From Oscillospiraceae bacterium (GTDB lineage: Bacteria > Bacillota > Clostridia > Oscillospirales > Acutalibacteraceae), in assembly GCA_015066325.1 (NCBI GenBank), contig SVOP01000004.1:1-43084 (forward strand): DNA of 43,084 nucleotides, written 5' to 3'. A program made the position numbers and the translations under genes. Position 1 is the stretch's first letter, and every line of letters starts with the position of its first letter. The notes under the pieces were generated by a model. It searched no databases, had not been told where the DNA came from, and worked only from the letters and a program-made list of their open reading frames with translations. Of the stretch, positions 16,540 through 24,586 are shown piece after piece.

Positions 16540-17640
16540 TTATTTAATTGTTTCGCTGTTATTAAGAACTGATGTACTATATAAAAACAGAACATCCTGA
16601 GAATTGAATTCAATATAATTTTCAAGTAAATTCGGGTGCATATAACGAATATCAACAAGGGTGATTTTCTTATAGCCCTCAACCAAAAGCGGTGCAATTG
16701 AGCTGCCGAATGAATCTCTGAAAATTATCAGCGCTTTATCTGTTTTTGCGTTTTGGTTTTCAATGGTAACCAAGGAAAGCGGACCGCCTAAAAACATTTC
16801 ATAAGGGTCTTTACCCTCTGCTTTTTCCATATCATAAACAGATATTTCTTTATTATTCTGGTAATCAAATACCTTGCAGCTTTCTAAAACATCATTTGTA
16901 AGATATTTTATTTTTTCTGCCGGGAGAGGTAATGCCGACTGACCGTAATAAACACCATAAAAATCATTTTCAAGTGTTTTTTCTTGGTATTCCGCCTTAA
17001 CGTCCGCACCCATTTCATTTCCGATTTTCTCAGCAACATCAACAATCTTTTCTTCTCGCCAATGGGTATCGGTTTTATAAAAATCAGAAAGCTCAAGGTC
17101 TTTAGTTATATCAATATATGTGAGAAACTCGGAATTTTCTTTTAATAAAGAAAGCATTTTTTCATAATCAACAGAAAGATACCCGTTTTCTTCGGCAAGA
17201 AAATAGTTCTTATCAGGAATTATTGAAAGATAATTATTTGTATTTTTGTCTTTCAGATATTTTTCATAAACATATCTGAATCTTTCCCCTGCCCTTTCGA
17301 CTGACTCTTCATTTAAAGGATATTCGATTTTACTTGCAAAGCCATCTACAACATAAATATCATTATTTGCACTTTGGTTAAAAACATTTAGTGCTACAAG
17401 TGCTTTCAAAGTTCTGAATTTATCTCTTAAAGGAAATTGGTCGAGAGTATAATTTTCAAAATTGCTCATAAAATCTCCCGAAACTATGGTTTTAAAGCTT
17501 AATTCGGGAAACTGGGAAAGCTTTCTTCTTTCACTCGTGGAAAACTCGTCAGCAGGCTTAACCCATGCAAAAACAGAAAGCACCAGAAAGAAGGCTACCA
17601 TAACAAAAGTTATGACAATATGTTTTGTTTTATTTGTCAT
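16540..17640 (-). CDS. DHHW family protein (AlgJ/AlgX-like acetylation partner)
   Basis: The 366-residue protein has an N-terminal membrane anchor (residues ~7-26) and an exported SGNH-like domain. The signature is DTHW at 191-194, where the family usually reads DHHW, and RDSFGSS near residue 315 supplies the probable catalytic Ser. Such proteins act outside the membrane with an MBOAT protein to O-acetylate polysaccharides or cell-wall polymers. AGGAGG precedes the ATG. It follows the MBOAT gene by 9 bp, the standard arrangement. The acceptor polymer is unknown. Confidence 0.88.
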   Translation of the reverse strand: MTNKTKHIVITFVMVAFFLVLSVFAWVKPADEFSTSERRKLSQFPELSFKTIVSGDFMSNFENYTLDQFPLRDKFRTLKALVALNVFNQSANNDIYVVDGFASKIEYPLNEESVERAGERFRYVYEKYLKDKNTNNYLSIIPDKNYFLAEENGYLSVDYEKMLSLLKENSEFLTYIDITKDLELSDFYKTDTHWREEKIVDVAEKIGNEMGADVKAEYQEKTLENDFYGVYYGQSALPLPAEKIKYLTNDVLESCKVFDYQNNKEISVYDMEKAEGKDPYEMFLGGPLSLVTIENQNAKTDKALIIFRDSFGSSIAPLLVEGYKKITLVDIRYMHPNLLENYIEFNSQDVLFLYSTSVLNNSETIK

Positions 17641-17649
17641 AGAAACCTC

Positions 17650-19050
17650 CTAAAATCTGAAATATAAGAATGGGTTAAATGAGCCATCCACAAGGTAAGC
17701 GGTCATAACCGCCAAAAGAACAATAAGTCCAACAGGCTCTGAAATCCATATGAATTTTGAAGCTTTGGTGTTTTCAAATACTTTCTCAACAACCTTTTTA
17801 ACAATGGGAGTTGCACCGATTATGCCTATAACAAGAGTTACTGCAAAGCTTTTTAAATAATAGAAAAACTCTGTTGAAGCAAGGGGCGCATCACCTGCAC
17901 CGAACATACCTCCGATATATGAAGCTGCCTCTTTCATATCCGTTGCATTGAAAATAACAAAGCTTATTCCAACTGCAACGAGAGTATAAATTCTGCTTAA
18001 AACCTTTGATTTGTTAAGATATTTTAAGAGGAATACTTTTTCTGCAATCAGAAGAACTGCAAAGAACAATCCCCATATTATAAAGTTCCATGCCGCACCG
18101 TGCCAGAAGCCTGTTAAAAACCACACAACAAAGATATTGAAAAACCATCTTAGTTTTGAAACTCTGTTACCGCCTAAGGGAATATAAACATAATCCCTGA
18201 ACCATGTGCCCAAGGACATATGCCATCTTCTCCAGAATTCAGTTGCACTTTTTGAAATATAGGGGTAATTGAAGTTTTCGGAAAAATGGAAGCCGAATAT
18301 TCTGCCCAAGCCTATTGCCATATCGGAATAGCCTGAGAAATCAAAATAAACATGAAGCCCGAAAGCCACCGCATAAAGCCAATAAAAAAGAACGGATTTA
18401 TCATCGGAAGCCTTGAAAACATCGCAAAGCTCACCCAAGGAGTTTGCAATAAGAATTTTCTTACCAAGTCCTAAAACAAATCTTCTCATACCCTTTGAAA
18501 AATTTTCAAAGGAATGTGTTCTTCCCTCTAACTGCTTTGCGATATCTGAATATCTTACAATAGGACCTGCAATAAGCTGAGGAAACATTGTGATATAAGC
18601 GGCAAGATTTATAATATTTTTCTGGGCAGGAACATCCTTACGATAAACGTCAATTGTATAGCTTAAAATCTGAAAAGTGTAAAAACTGATACCAATGGGC
18701 AAGGCGATTCTTAACAAAGAAATTGAAAGCCCTGTTACTGCATTAAAGTTTTCAATAAAGAAATCTGCATACTTAAAATAAGCCAAAAAGCCTAAATTAA
18801 TCGCTACCGAAACACCAAGGAAAATCTTTGAAAGTTTCTTTTGAGAAAAAGCCTCAATCAGAATCCCGGAAAAGTATCCGATTACGATTGAGGCTATCAT
18901 CAAAACTACATATTTCGGTTCGCCCCAACCATAAAAGACAAGGCTTGAAAGCATCAATACGGTGTTTTTTAATTTCTTGGGAACGATAAAATAAAGTATC
19001 AGTACACTTGGCAGAAAATAATAAAGAAAAGGGATACTCGAAAAAAGCAT
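17650..19050 (-). CDS. MBOAT family O-acyltransferase (AlgI-like)
   Basis: The 466-residue protein (ATG at 19050, preceded by AGAGGA; a GTG at 19074 has no ribosome site) is a polytopic AlgI/DltB-type acyltransferase. The family marks are visible: FDFSGYSDMAIGLG, WRRWHMSLGTWFRDYVYIPL, and the catalytic histidine in TGFWHGAAWNF. The family moves acyl groups from the cytoplasm to exported glycans. The DHHW gene directly downstream is the expected extracytoplasmic partner. The order lipoprotein, MBOAT, DHHW is common in Clostridia. Confidence 0.95.
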   Translation of the reverse strand: MLFSSIPFLYYFLPSVLILYFIVPKKLKNTVLMLSSLVFYGWGEPKYVVLMIASIVIGYFSGILIEAFSQKKLSKIFLGVSVAINLGFLAYFKYADFFIENFNAVTGLSISLLRIALPIGISFYTFQILSYTIDVYRKDVPAQKNIINLAAYITMFPQLIAGPIVRYSDIAKQLEGRTHSFENFSKGMRRFVLGLGKKILIANSLGELCDVFKASDDKSVLFYWLYAVAFGLHVYFDFSGYSDMAIGLGRIFGFHFSENFNYPYISKSATEFWRRWHMSLGTWFRDYVYIPLGGNRVSKLRWFFNIFVVWFLTGFWHGAAWNFIIWGLFFAVLLIAEKVFLLKYLNKSKVLSRIYTLVAVGISFVIFNATDMKEAASYIGGMFGAGDAPLASTEFFYYLKSFAVTLVIGIIGATPIVKKVVEKVFENTKASKFIWISEPVGLIVLLAVMTAYLVDGSFNPFLYFRF

Positions 19051-19101
19051 ATTAATCCTCTTTCTGCTTGGCACTTAATATATTGTTGATTTTACAATCA
19101 A

Positions 19102-19674
19102 TTATGCGAGAGATTCCTCAACATTAAGAGTTGCGCCTTCGCCATAAACTGTTGCAAGCTTTGTTTTGAAGCTTTCAATTACTTCTGCATTACCGAAAGC
19201 TGCCACAACGTAATTCTCTGCTACTGTGTAGATAATAAGTGTATCGGGGAAACCGCACATCCACTGTGTGCTCTTGATGCTGTCTTTAAGAGAGTTAACG
19301 AGAGCTTCTGCGTTTGCTGCATCTGCAAGGTGGTATGCAGCAGCAGAGAATGTGTTTGCATTCATAGCATGTGTAATTGTTGCAACTTTATCAACAAGCT
19401 TAAGTGAATCTTCTGTAATGTGAAGAGTTGCAGTTGCATTTTCAACGTCTGCAATATTAAATTCACCTGCTGCATCGTTAACTGCTGCTTCAAAATCACC
19501 GCCCATAACGGGGAATTTTTCGTCTTCAGCGAAGGTGCCCCAAACGCCATCAAGAAGAGCAACGGGAGATTCGATTGTTACTTTGTTTTCGTCATCCTTG
19601 GGAGCAGTTCCGCAAGCTGCAAGAGCAACTACCATAACTACTGCCAATAATGCGCAAATAATTCTTTTTTTCAT
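19102..19674 (-). CDS. Small lipoprotein, possibly DUF4358-like
   Basis: The 190-residue protein has a clear lipoprotein signal (KKRIICALLAVVMVVALAAC, lipidated Cys21). The mature part is a compact alpha/beta domain with repeated Ala-rich helices and the segment LIIYTVAENYVVAAFG, which resembles DUF4358 proteins that commonly accompany MBOAT/DHHW pairs; that assignment is tentative. AAGGAG precedes the ATG, and the MBOAT start is 51 bp downstream, so it is probably the first gene of the acylation operon. Its codon use is notably Ala/GCT- and GCA-rich compared with neighbours, as expected for a well-expressed envelope protein. Confidence 0.75.
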   Translation of the reverse strand: MKKRIICALLAVVMVVALAACGTAPKDDENKVTIESPVALLDGVWGTFAEDEKFPVMGGDFEAAVNDAAGEFNIADVENATATLHITEDSLKLVDKVATITHAMNANTFSAAAYHLADAANAEALVNSLKDSIKSTQWMCGFPDTLIIYTVAENYVVAAFGNAEVIESFKTKLATVYGEGATLNVEESLA

Positions 19675-19702
19675 TTTAAAAACTCCTTTTTTAGTTTATT
19701 AC

Positions 19703-19731
19703 AGTATAGCATATATACACCCTCTTTAAAA
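19703..19731 (-). promoter_or_regulatory. Probable promoter of lipoprotein/MBOAT/DHHW operon
   Basis: On the minus strand the extended -10 TGCTATACT (TATACT at 19703-19708) is clear; the -35 (TTTTAA at 19726-19731) is weak. Confidence 0.5.
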
Positions 19732-19816
19732 GGGCTTTTAGCAAACAATAATTATATTAGCAAAAAAATGACTAATAATAACAATATAAATACTAAAAAA
19801 CAGAAGAGGTATGCAT

Positions 19817-20104
19817 ATGGATAATCAAAATAATGTAAAAAACACTCTTGACCAGATTCCTGAGGCGAATAAAAATGCTAAAAGCATTACAGGTCTTGTT
19901 AAAGAAAACGGTAAAATCACAGGCTACCAATTATCAGATAATAGCGTGGTTTCGAAGCAACAAGGTGTTAATATGGCAAAGCAAGGGCAGATTTCGGGAG
20001 TTGGTATTGCTCACCGAGGTGATACGGAATATCTCAAATCTGTTCCAAACGGAAGCGAAAATGATAATCTTGGAAATCTTCCATCTATATCACCTGAAGA
20101 ATGA
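19817..20104 (+). CDS. DUF3892 small protein
   Basis: The 95-residue protein contains a DUF3892 core (about residues 24-68): SITGLVKENGKITGYQLSD, VVSKQQGVNMAKQG, and GVGIAHRGDTEYLKS. The ends are polar and probably disordered. The family is small, cytoplasmic and of unknown function, common in spore-forming Firmicutes. AGAGGT touches the upstream ATG at 19811 but sits six bases before the ATG at 19817, so the latter is the start. It is monocistronic and convergent with exonuclease III across a shared terminator. Confidence 0.82.
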   Translation: MDNQNNVKNTLDQIPEANKNAKSITGLVKENGKITGYQLSDNSVVSKQQGVNMAKQGQISGVGIAHRGDTEYLKSVPNGSENDNLGNLPSISPEE

Positions 20105-20110
20105 AAAAAT

Positions 20111-20135
20111 CCCGAAAGAGCTTTTCTCTTTCGGG
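20111..20135. terminator. Bidirectional intrinsic terminator
   Basis: A 10-bp perfect stem (20111-20120 with 20126-20135) is preceded by A6 and followed by AAATTTTT, between the convergent DUF3892 and exonuclease genes. Confidence 0.85.
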
Positions 20136-20142
20136 GAAATTT

Positions 20143-20895
20143 TTATAAATCTATTTCTATACCGACGGGACAATGGTCGCTACCCATAATTTCATTAAGA
20201 ATAAAGCTATCTTTAACCTTACCTAAAATCCTATCGGAAACAACAAAATAATCTATACGCCATCCCACATTCTTTGCCCTTGCGCCGTACATATAACTCC
20301 ACCAGGAATACTGCACTTTATCAGGGTAAAGACTGCGGAATGTATCCTTAAAGCCTGCCTCAAGAAGCTCCGTAAACTTTCCTCTTTCTTCATCGGAAAA
20401 GCCTGCACTGAAATGATTGGTTTTCGGGTTCTTAAGGTCAATCTCTTCGTGAGCAACGTTCAAGTCACCACAATATATAACAGGCTTTTTGCTGTCGAGA
20501 TCTTTCATATACTCTCTTAAAGCATCTTCCCATTCCATTCGGTAGGGAAGCCTTGCAAGCTCTCTCTGAGCATTGGGAGTATAAACACATAAAAGATAAA
20601 ACTCCTCGTATTCAAGAGTTATTGCTCTGCCTTCGTGGTCATGCTCTTCAATACCAAGACCATAGCTGACACTTAAAGGCTCTTTTTTGGCAAAAATTGC
20701 AGTACCTGAATATCCTTTTTTCTCTGCGCTATACCAATACTGATGATAATCCGAAGTGGGGAATTCCGCCTGACCCGGTTGCATTTTAGTTTCCTGAATA
20801 CAGAAAAAATCCGCATCAACCTCTTTAAAAAACTCTTCAAAGCCTTTTGTTAAACAAGCTCTGAAGCCATTAACATTCCAAGATATAAATTTCAT
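20143..20895 (-). CDS. xth: Exodeoxyribonuclease III
   Basis: The 250-residue protein has all the exonuclease III/AP-endonuclease motifs: KFISWNVNGFRA at the N-terminus, IQETKMQ (metal Glu), GYSGTAIF, GDLNVAHEEIDL (catalytic Asp/Asn), WRIDYFVVSD and the terminal GSDHCPVG with the catalytic His. It cleaves abasic sites and degrades DNA 3' to 5' in base excision repair. The ATG at 20895 has AGGAG seven bases upstream; the TTG at 20910 does not. It is monocistronic with its own promoter. Confidence 0.97.
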   Translation of the reverse strand: MKFISWNVNGFRACLTKGFEEFFKEVDADFFCIQETKMQPGQAEFPTSDYHQYWYSAEKKGYSGTAIFAKKEPLSVSYGLGIEEHDHEGRAITLEYEEFYLLCVYTPNAQRELARLPYRMEWEDALREYMKDLDSKKPVIYCGDLNVAHEEIDLKNPKTNHFSAGFSDEERGKFTELLEAGFKDTFRSLYPDKVQYSWWSYMYGARAKNVGWRIDYFVVSDRILGKVKDSFILNEIMGSDHCPVGIEIDL

Positions 20896-20932
20896 AGCTA
20901 TCTCCTGCAAATATTTTTTTCATATCATTTTA

Positions 20933-20961
20933 ATTATATCATTATTTTTTCTTTATATCAA
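20933..20961 (-). promoter_or_regulatory. Promoter of xth
   Basis: On the minus strand TTGATA (20956-20961) and a perfect TATAAT (20933-20938) have a 17-bp spacer, about 38 bp from the start codon. Confidence 0.75.
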
Positions 20962-20984
20962 CCATATAAAAAATCATAAAACAA

Positions 20985-21012
20985 TTGCAATTTATTCTAA
21001 AAATGTTAAAAT
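20985..21012 (+). promoter_or_regulatory. Promoter of metallophosphoesterase gene
   Basis: TTGCAA (20985-20990) and TAAAAT (21007-21012) are 16 bp apart, with an extended -10 TG. It lies about 30 bp before the start codon. Confidence 0.6.
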
Positions 21013-21033
21013 ATATTTAATTTCCCAAAGGGA

Positions 21034-22671
21034 GTGATTTTTTTGATAACAAAAGCAGAATGGAAAAATATAAGAGGCTCACAGCCTCAGCCCGACCAGA
21101 TTATGCTCTCTATTAAAGGTGATGCTTCTCACTCAATGACAGTTCGTTGGAGAACTGATACAACTGTCAACGAGGGCTTTGCTCTTTACAGAGAAAAAGA
21201 CTCTGCAGAATGGATGAAGGCAGACGCTCTCAAGCATCCCTTTACAACAGATATGGACGAAAGCCATTTCTTCTTTGCAGATATGAAAGGTCTTAAGCCT
21301 TCAACAGAATACGAATACACTTGCGGTGATGACAAAATAAGAAGTGAAATTTACACCTTTAAAACCGCAAAGGAAAACGCAGAGAAATTCTCCTTTGTTT
21401 GCCTTTCCGATATTCAGGCAGGAGATGCTGAGCCCCCCGCAGATTATTCCGTGCTTCGAGAAACCTTGAAGGATTTCCTTGCAAAGCATCCCGAATGCGA
21501 ATTCATTCTCACCGCAGGCGACAATACCAACTGCGGTCAGACGGACGTTCAATGGACAGGACTTTTTGAAGGTCTTAAGGGTATCTGCGAAAGTATGCCT
21601 GTTATGTTCTGTATGGGTAATCACGATGATATGGGCTTCAGCAGTTATTTTACAAAGGAAGACAAATATTATTCCGAATATGCTACTTACTTTACAAATC
21701 AGCTTTGGGGAAGCTACGAGCATAACGGTCCTGTTGAAAGACCAATTGCAAACCACGCTTTTGATTACGGTAATGTGCATTTTTCAATTATCGGCACAAG
21801 CGGTTACGAGGAAATGAACGAATGGCTTATTGAACAGGCAGATAAATCAGACAAAACCTGGAAATTTGCAGTTCACCATTTCCCCATTTGCTTCGCGGGT
21901 CCCGGTATTGAAATTGATGACTCATACCCCTCTCTTCGTGACGGTATGGATAAATATGACATTGTTTTCTCAGGTCACGAGCATTCCTTTGCCCGCTCAT
22001 ACCCCAGAAGAAAAGAAGGTCTTTTCACAAAACCATCAGAGGGTACAGTTCACTACAACTTAGGCTCAAGCCACCGCAACCCTCCCGGAACAAGAGTTGT
22101 TCCGAAGGTTTGGAACGCAAAAACCTATTGCCACGAGGAAGAGCTTTCAATGTTTACAATCGTTGATATTGACGGTGGCAAATGCACTCTTACAGCTTAC
22201 GTTGAGGACGACAGAATTATTGATGCTTCAACAATTGATAAAAACAAAGACCTTATTACACCCTACGATCCTGCACCTGTTTATAATCAGCCCCGACTTA
22301 AATTCAAGGGCTATGATTTAGGCCTTTGCGTAAGAGAAACTCTCCCCCAAAATATAAATGGTATCTGGTATATTCCCATTGGTCAGATTATCAGCTTCAT
22401 CGGTGGCGATGTGGAAAGAGCAAAGGGGAAAATCAAAATCGGAGTTTATGGCAGAACTGCAGAATTCACAGAAAATTCAACCAAAGTTGTAACTGATTCA
22501 GGTGAATATGAAATGGAAGCACCTTGCTTAAGACTCAGCCAAGGTCAGCTTTATGCACCAATGCACGGCTTCTGCAAGCACATTCGTATGACACCTTATT
22601 ATTACGAGTATAATAACTTTATAGATATTCTTTCTAATACTGAACATGTGCCGATTCCAAATCAACCGTAA
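21034..22671 (+). CDS. Purple-acid-phosphatase-like metallophosphoesterase
   Basis: The ~542-residue protein has a fibronectin-III-like N-domain (residues ~18-110), as in purple acid phosphatases, then a calcineurin-like domain. Its metal motifs are visible as CLSDIQAGD, AGDNTNCG, MGNHDDMG, VHHFPICF and SGHEHSF. The last ~120 residues (IPIGQIISFIGGD, then GQLYAPMHGF) look like a copper-amine-oxidase-N-type module. The family hydrolyses phosphomonoesters or diesters. No signal peptide is visible, which is odd for this domain set. AAAGGGAGTGA suggests that TTG at 21043 is the start rather than GTG at 21034, which lies inside it. Confidence 0.85.
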   Translation: MIFLITKAEWKNIRGSQPQPDQIMLSIKGDASHSMTVRWRTDTTVNEGFALYREKDSAEWMKADALKHPFTTDMDESHFFFADMKGLKPSTEYEYTCGDDKIRSEIYTFKTAKENAEKFSFVCLSDIQAGDAEPPADYSVLRETLKDFLAKHPECEFILTAGDNTNCGQTDVQWTGLFEGLKGICESMPVMFCMGNHDDMGFSSYFTKEDKYYSEYATYFTNQLWGSYEHNGPVERPIANHAFDYGNVHFSIIGTSGYEEMNEWLIEQADKSDKTWKFAVHHFPICFAGPGIEIDDSYPSLRDGMDKYDIVFSGHEHSFARSYPRRKEGLFTKPSEGTVHYNLGSSHRNPPGTRVVPKVWNAKTYCHEEELSMFTIVDIDGGKCTLTAYVEDDRIIDASTIDKNKDLITPYDPAPVYNQPRLKFKGYDLGLCVRETLPQNINGIWYIPIGQIISFIGGDVERAKGKIKIGVYGRTAEFTENSTKVVTDSGEYEMEAPCLRLSQGQLYAPMHGFCKHIRMTPYYYEYNNFIDILSNTEHVPIPNQP

Positions 22672-22676
22672 GCATT

Positions 22677-22715
22677 AAGCGTACTGTAAAAAACGAGATT
22701 TTTTACAGTACGCTT
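22677..22715. terminator. Bidirectional intrinsic terminator
   Basis: A perfect 17-bp stem (22677-22693 with 22699-22715), including A6/T6, and a five-base loop (cgaga) lie between the convergent phosphoesterase and DUF3021 genes. Confidence 0.9.
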
Positions 22716-22718
22716 TTA

Positions 22719-23132
22719 TTATAGTTTCATATTTAATTTTTTACTTGTTGCCTTAATACTGAAATAAACTATTGACCATACAGCAAAATACACCACAATA
22801 AAAATGCCTATAAAAACCAATATAACTCTGTAATCAAAGGGAATCCAGGAATTCAAAAGATAACAAGAGGTATAAGCAACAAAAATGGTTGAGAAATGGC
22901 AAAAAAGAGATTTCATCACGGACCAATTTTCAACCTGATTAAAAACAGTCGCACCTGCTTGTAAAAAAGCGAGAATATATGTTGAGATTATTGCACAAAA
23001 AACTTCCGTTCCGCTTAAAATAAAAGAGACAGATATTTTTGAAATAACAAAATAAATTATTCCTGCAACAAGCGGACCAAAACCACCAAACATCAAACCT
23101 CTGCGAAAAAACTCTTTAATATATTTGTTCAT
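22719..23132 (-). CDS. DUF3021 membrane protein
   Basis: The 137-residue protein has four hydrophobic segments after the short N-terminal FFRRGLMFGGFGPLVAGIIYF, matching the DUF3021 family of small polytopic proteins. The family nearly always follows a LytTR regulator, as here, and is thought to modulate it. The ATG at 23132 overlaps the LytTR stop in a TGATG, so translation is coupled; a TTG directly before it is not needed. Confidence 0.9.
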   Translation of the reverse strand: MNKYIKEFFRRGLMFGGFGPLVAGIIYFVISKISVSFILSGTEVFCAIISTYILAFLQAGATVFNQVENWSVMKSLFCHFSTIFVAYTSCYLLNSWIPFDYRVILVFIGIFIVVYFAVWSIVYFSIKATSKKLNMKL

Positions 23133-23563
23133 CAAAAACCAAACCTTTCTTTAACAATTTTTAATTGTCGGCGTGAAACATAATCCTTATAGCCGTTTTT
23201 AAATTCAACTGAAAGTGAGCCACCAAATGAAGCATTAAACCTTTGAATTTTTTTGACGTTTCCTATGCAGGATTGATTCAGCTTAACAAAATTTTGAGGT
23301 AGCTTTTCTTCAAGCTGATAAAGCCTTAATTTAATTTTATATTTTTCTTTTTCAGTAATTGCATAAACCTTGTTATTCTCGCAGATGAAACAGAAAATTT
23401 CTGACAAATCAAGTTTAACAGTTTCTTGTTCCTTATAACCTGTAATCTCAATCTCCTGAGAATTAACAAGGCTTTCTATCTGCTCCACTAAAGAATTTCT
23501 TTGGTGAGAATAAATAACAACCTCCTCTTCGTGGTTTTTATCAATAAAAACTTTGCATTTCAT
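23132..23563 (-). CDS. LytTR-type DNA-binding regulator
   Basis: The 143-residue protein has no receiver domain. An N-terminal ~45-residue part precedes the LytTR domain, whose marks are FCFICENNKVYAITEKEKYKI, LPQNFVKLNQSCIGNVKKI and FKNGYKDYVSRRQLKIVKE. It binds DNA through a beta-type domain. The ATG at 23563 follows AAGGAGG. LytTR/DUF3021 pairs are usually autoregulated stress or competence-like switches in Firmicutes; targets here are unknown. A candidate dyad overlaps its own -35 box. Confidence 0.92.
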   Translation of the reverse strand: MKCKVFIDKNHEEEVVIYSHQRNSLVEQIESLVNSQEIEITGYKEQETVKLDLSEIFCFICENNKVYAITEKEKYKIKLRLYQLEEKLPQNFVKLNQSCIGNVKKIQRFNASFGGSLSVEFKNGYKDYVSRRQLKIVKERFGF

Positions 23564-23587
23564 TGGAATTCCTCCTTGCAAAAACAT

Positions 23588-23623
23588 ATTATCAAATAAC
23601 TCTTAAAAAATTCAATAGAATTT
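23588..23623 (-). promoter_or_regulatory. LytTR promoter with overlapping dyad
   Basis: On the minus strand TTGAAT (23610-23615) and GATAAT (23588-23593) are 16 bp apart. A dyad AAATTC/GAATTT (23608-23613 and 23618-23623) covers the -35 box and could be an autoregulatory site; it is AT-rich, so this is tentative. Confidence 0.5.
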
Positions 23624-23655
23624 AACCATTCGGTATTTTTATCAAACCAAACGGC

Positions 23656-23688
23656 AAAAGCTGCCGCCAATCTTTCGATTGACAGCAG
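23656..23688 (-). terminator. Intrinsic terminator of alpha/beta hydrolase gene
   Basis: On the minus strand a 12-bp stem (23677-23688 with 23661-23672, two G-T pairs) has a GAAA tetraloop and is followed by CTTTT, just after the hydrolase stop codon. Confidence 0.75.
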
Positions 23689-23696
23689 TTTCATTT

Positions 23697-24470
23697 TTAT
23701 TTCTTGATAAAAATATTAATTATTTCTGCAGTTTTCTGAATTTGCTCTACATTTGTAATAGTAGGTGTGCCGTCGCCATCTTGCTCACCATACATTCCGA
23801 AATAGGCATGGCAACCGCCATCAATTATTTCTTCCGAAAAGCTTTCAGGCAGATTTATTTTATATTCATCATATTTTTCTTTGTTCATGACCTTATCTTC
23901 ACTACCATAAACAGACAAAATCCTGATTCTCTCGTTTGATAAATCAGTAGTTGAATATGAGCCCAAAAGAATAAGCCCTTCATATTCGCTTATATTTTCA
24001 GAAAGGTAGCTTGCAGCCATTGAACCGCCTAATGAATGTCCGCCAATATACCAGCTTTCTATTTCGGGGTACATTTCCTGTATGCCCTCAGCACCGTCAA
24101 CATCCAGAACCGCAAGGTTCAAAGGCATTTTCAAAAGCACACACATAATACCTTTTCTTGCAAGTGCATCCATTAAAGGGATATATGAAGTATATTCCAC
24201 CTTACCACCGGGATAAAAAATAAAGCCCACCTTTGCATTTTCAGGCTTGAAAATATCTGTTCCGTCTTCCAATGTTTGGGATTCATAGCGTTCTTTACTT
24301 TGAACAACGCCAACCATTGCATCCATATCTGCTCTGTAATAATCATTTACATATATTGCACAAGCACCGAATAACAACGTAAAAACAATAAATATTGCTA
24401 TTAGCGCTTTGATTATTCTTTTCTTTTTATTGTTTGTCTGTTTTTCAATAATTTTTTCTTCTTTTTTCAT
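23697..24470 (-). CDS. Membrane-anchored alpha/beta hydrolase
   Basis: The 257-residue protein has a Lys-rich start, one membrane helix (~residues 19-40), and an exported alpha/beta-hydrolase domain. The nucleophile elbow is GGHSLGG, the acid is probably in VYGSEDKV, and the catalytic His is in DGGCHAYFG. The core shows FIFYPGGKVEYTSYIPLMDAL. It resembles a small esterase or dienelactone-hydrolase-like family; the substrate is unknown. Its promoter shares a palindrome with the divergent HD gene. Confidence 0.88.
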   Translation of the reverse strand: MKKEEKIIEKQTNNKKKRIIKALIAIFIVFTLLFGACAIYVNDYYRADMDAMVGVVQSKERYESQTLEDGTDIFKPENAKVGFIFYPGGKVEYTSYIPLMDALARKGIMCVLLKMPLNLAVLDVDGAEGIQEMYPEIESWYIGGHSLGGSMAASYLSENISEYEGLILLGSYSTTDLSNERIRILSVYGSEDKVMNKEKYDEYKINLPESFSEEIIDGGCHAYFGMYGEQDGDGTPTITNVEQIQKTAEIINIFIKK

Positions 24471-24500
24471 AACGCACCTTTTATTATAAATTGTATCTTT

Positions 24501-24571
24501 ATTTTAACATAAGTATAATAAATTGCAATGCATATAAAAGCATTGCATTAAATTACATATAAATATATAAT
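24501..24571. promoter_or_regulatory. Divergent promoters sharing one palindrome
   Basis: The palindrome TGCAATGC, 8 bases, GCATTGCA (24524-24547) covers both -35 boxes. Leftward: TTGCAA (24523-24528) and TAAAAT (24501-24506), 16-bp spacer, extended -10 TG. Rightward: TTGCAT (24543-24548) and a perfect TATAAT (24566-24571), 17-bp spacer. A repressor bound here could block both the hydrolase and the HD gene. Confidence 0.6.
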
Positions 24572-24586
24572 GACTTTGGTGATAAA

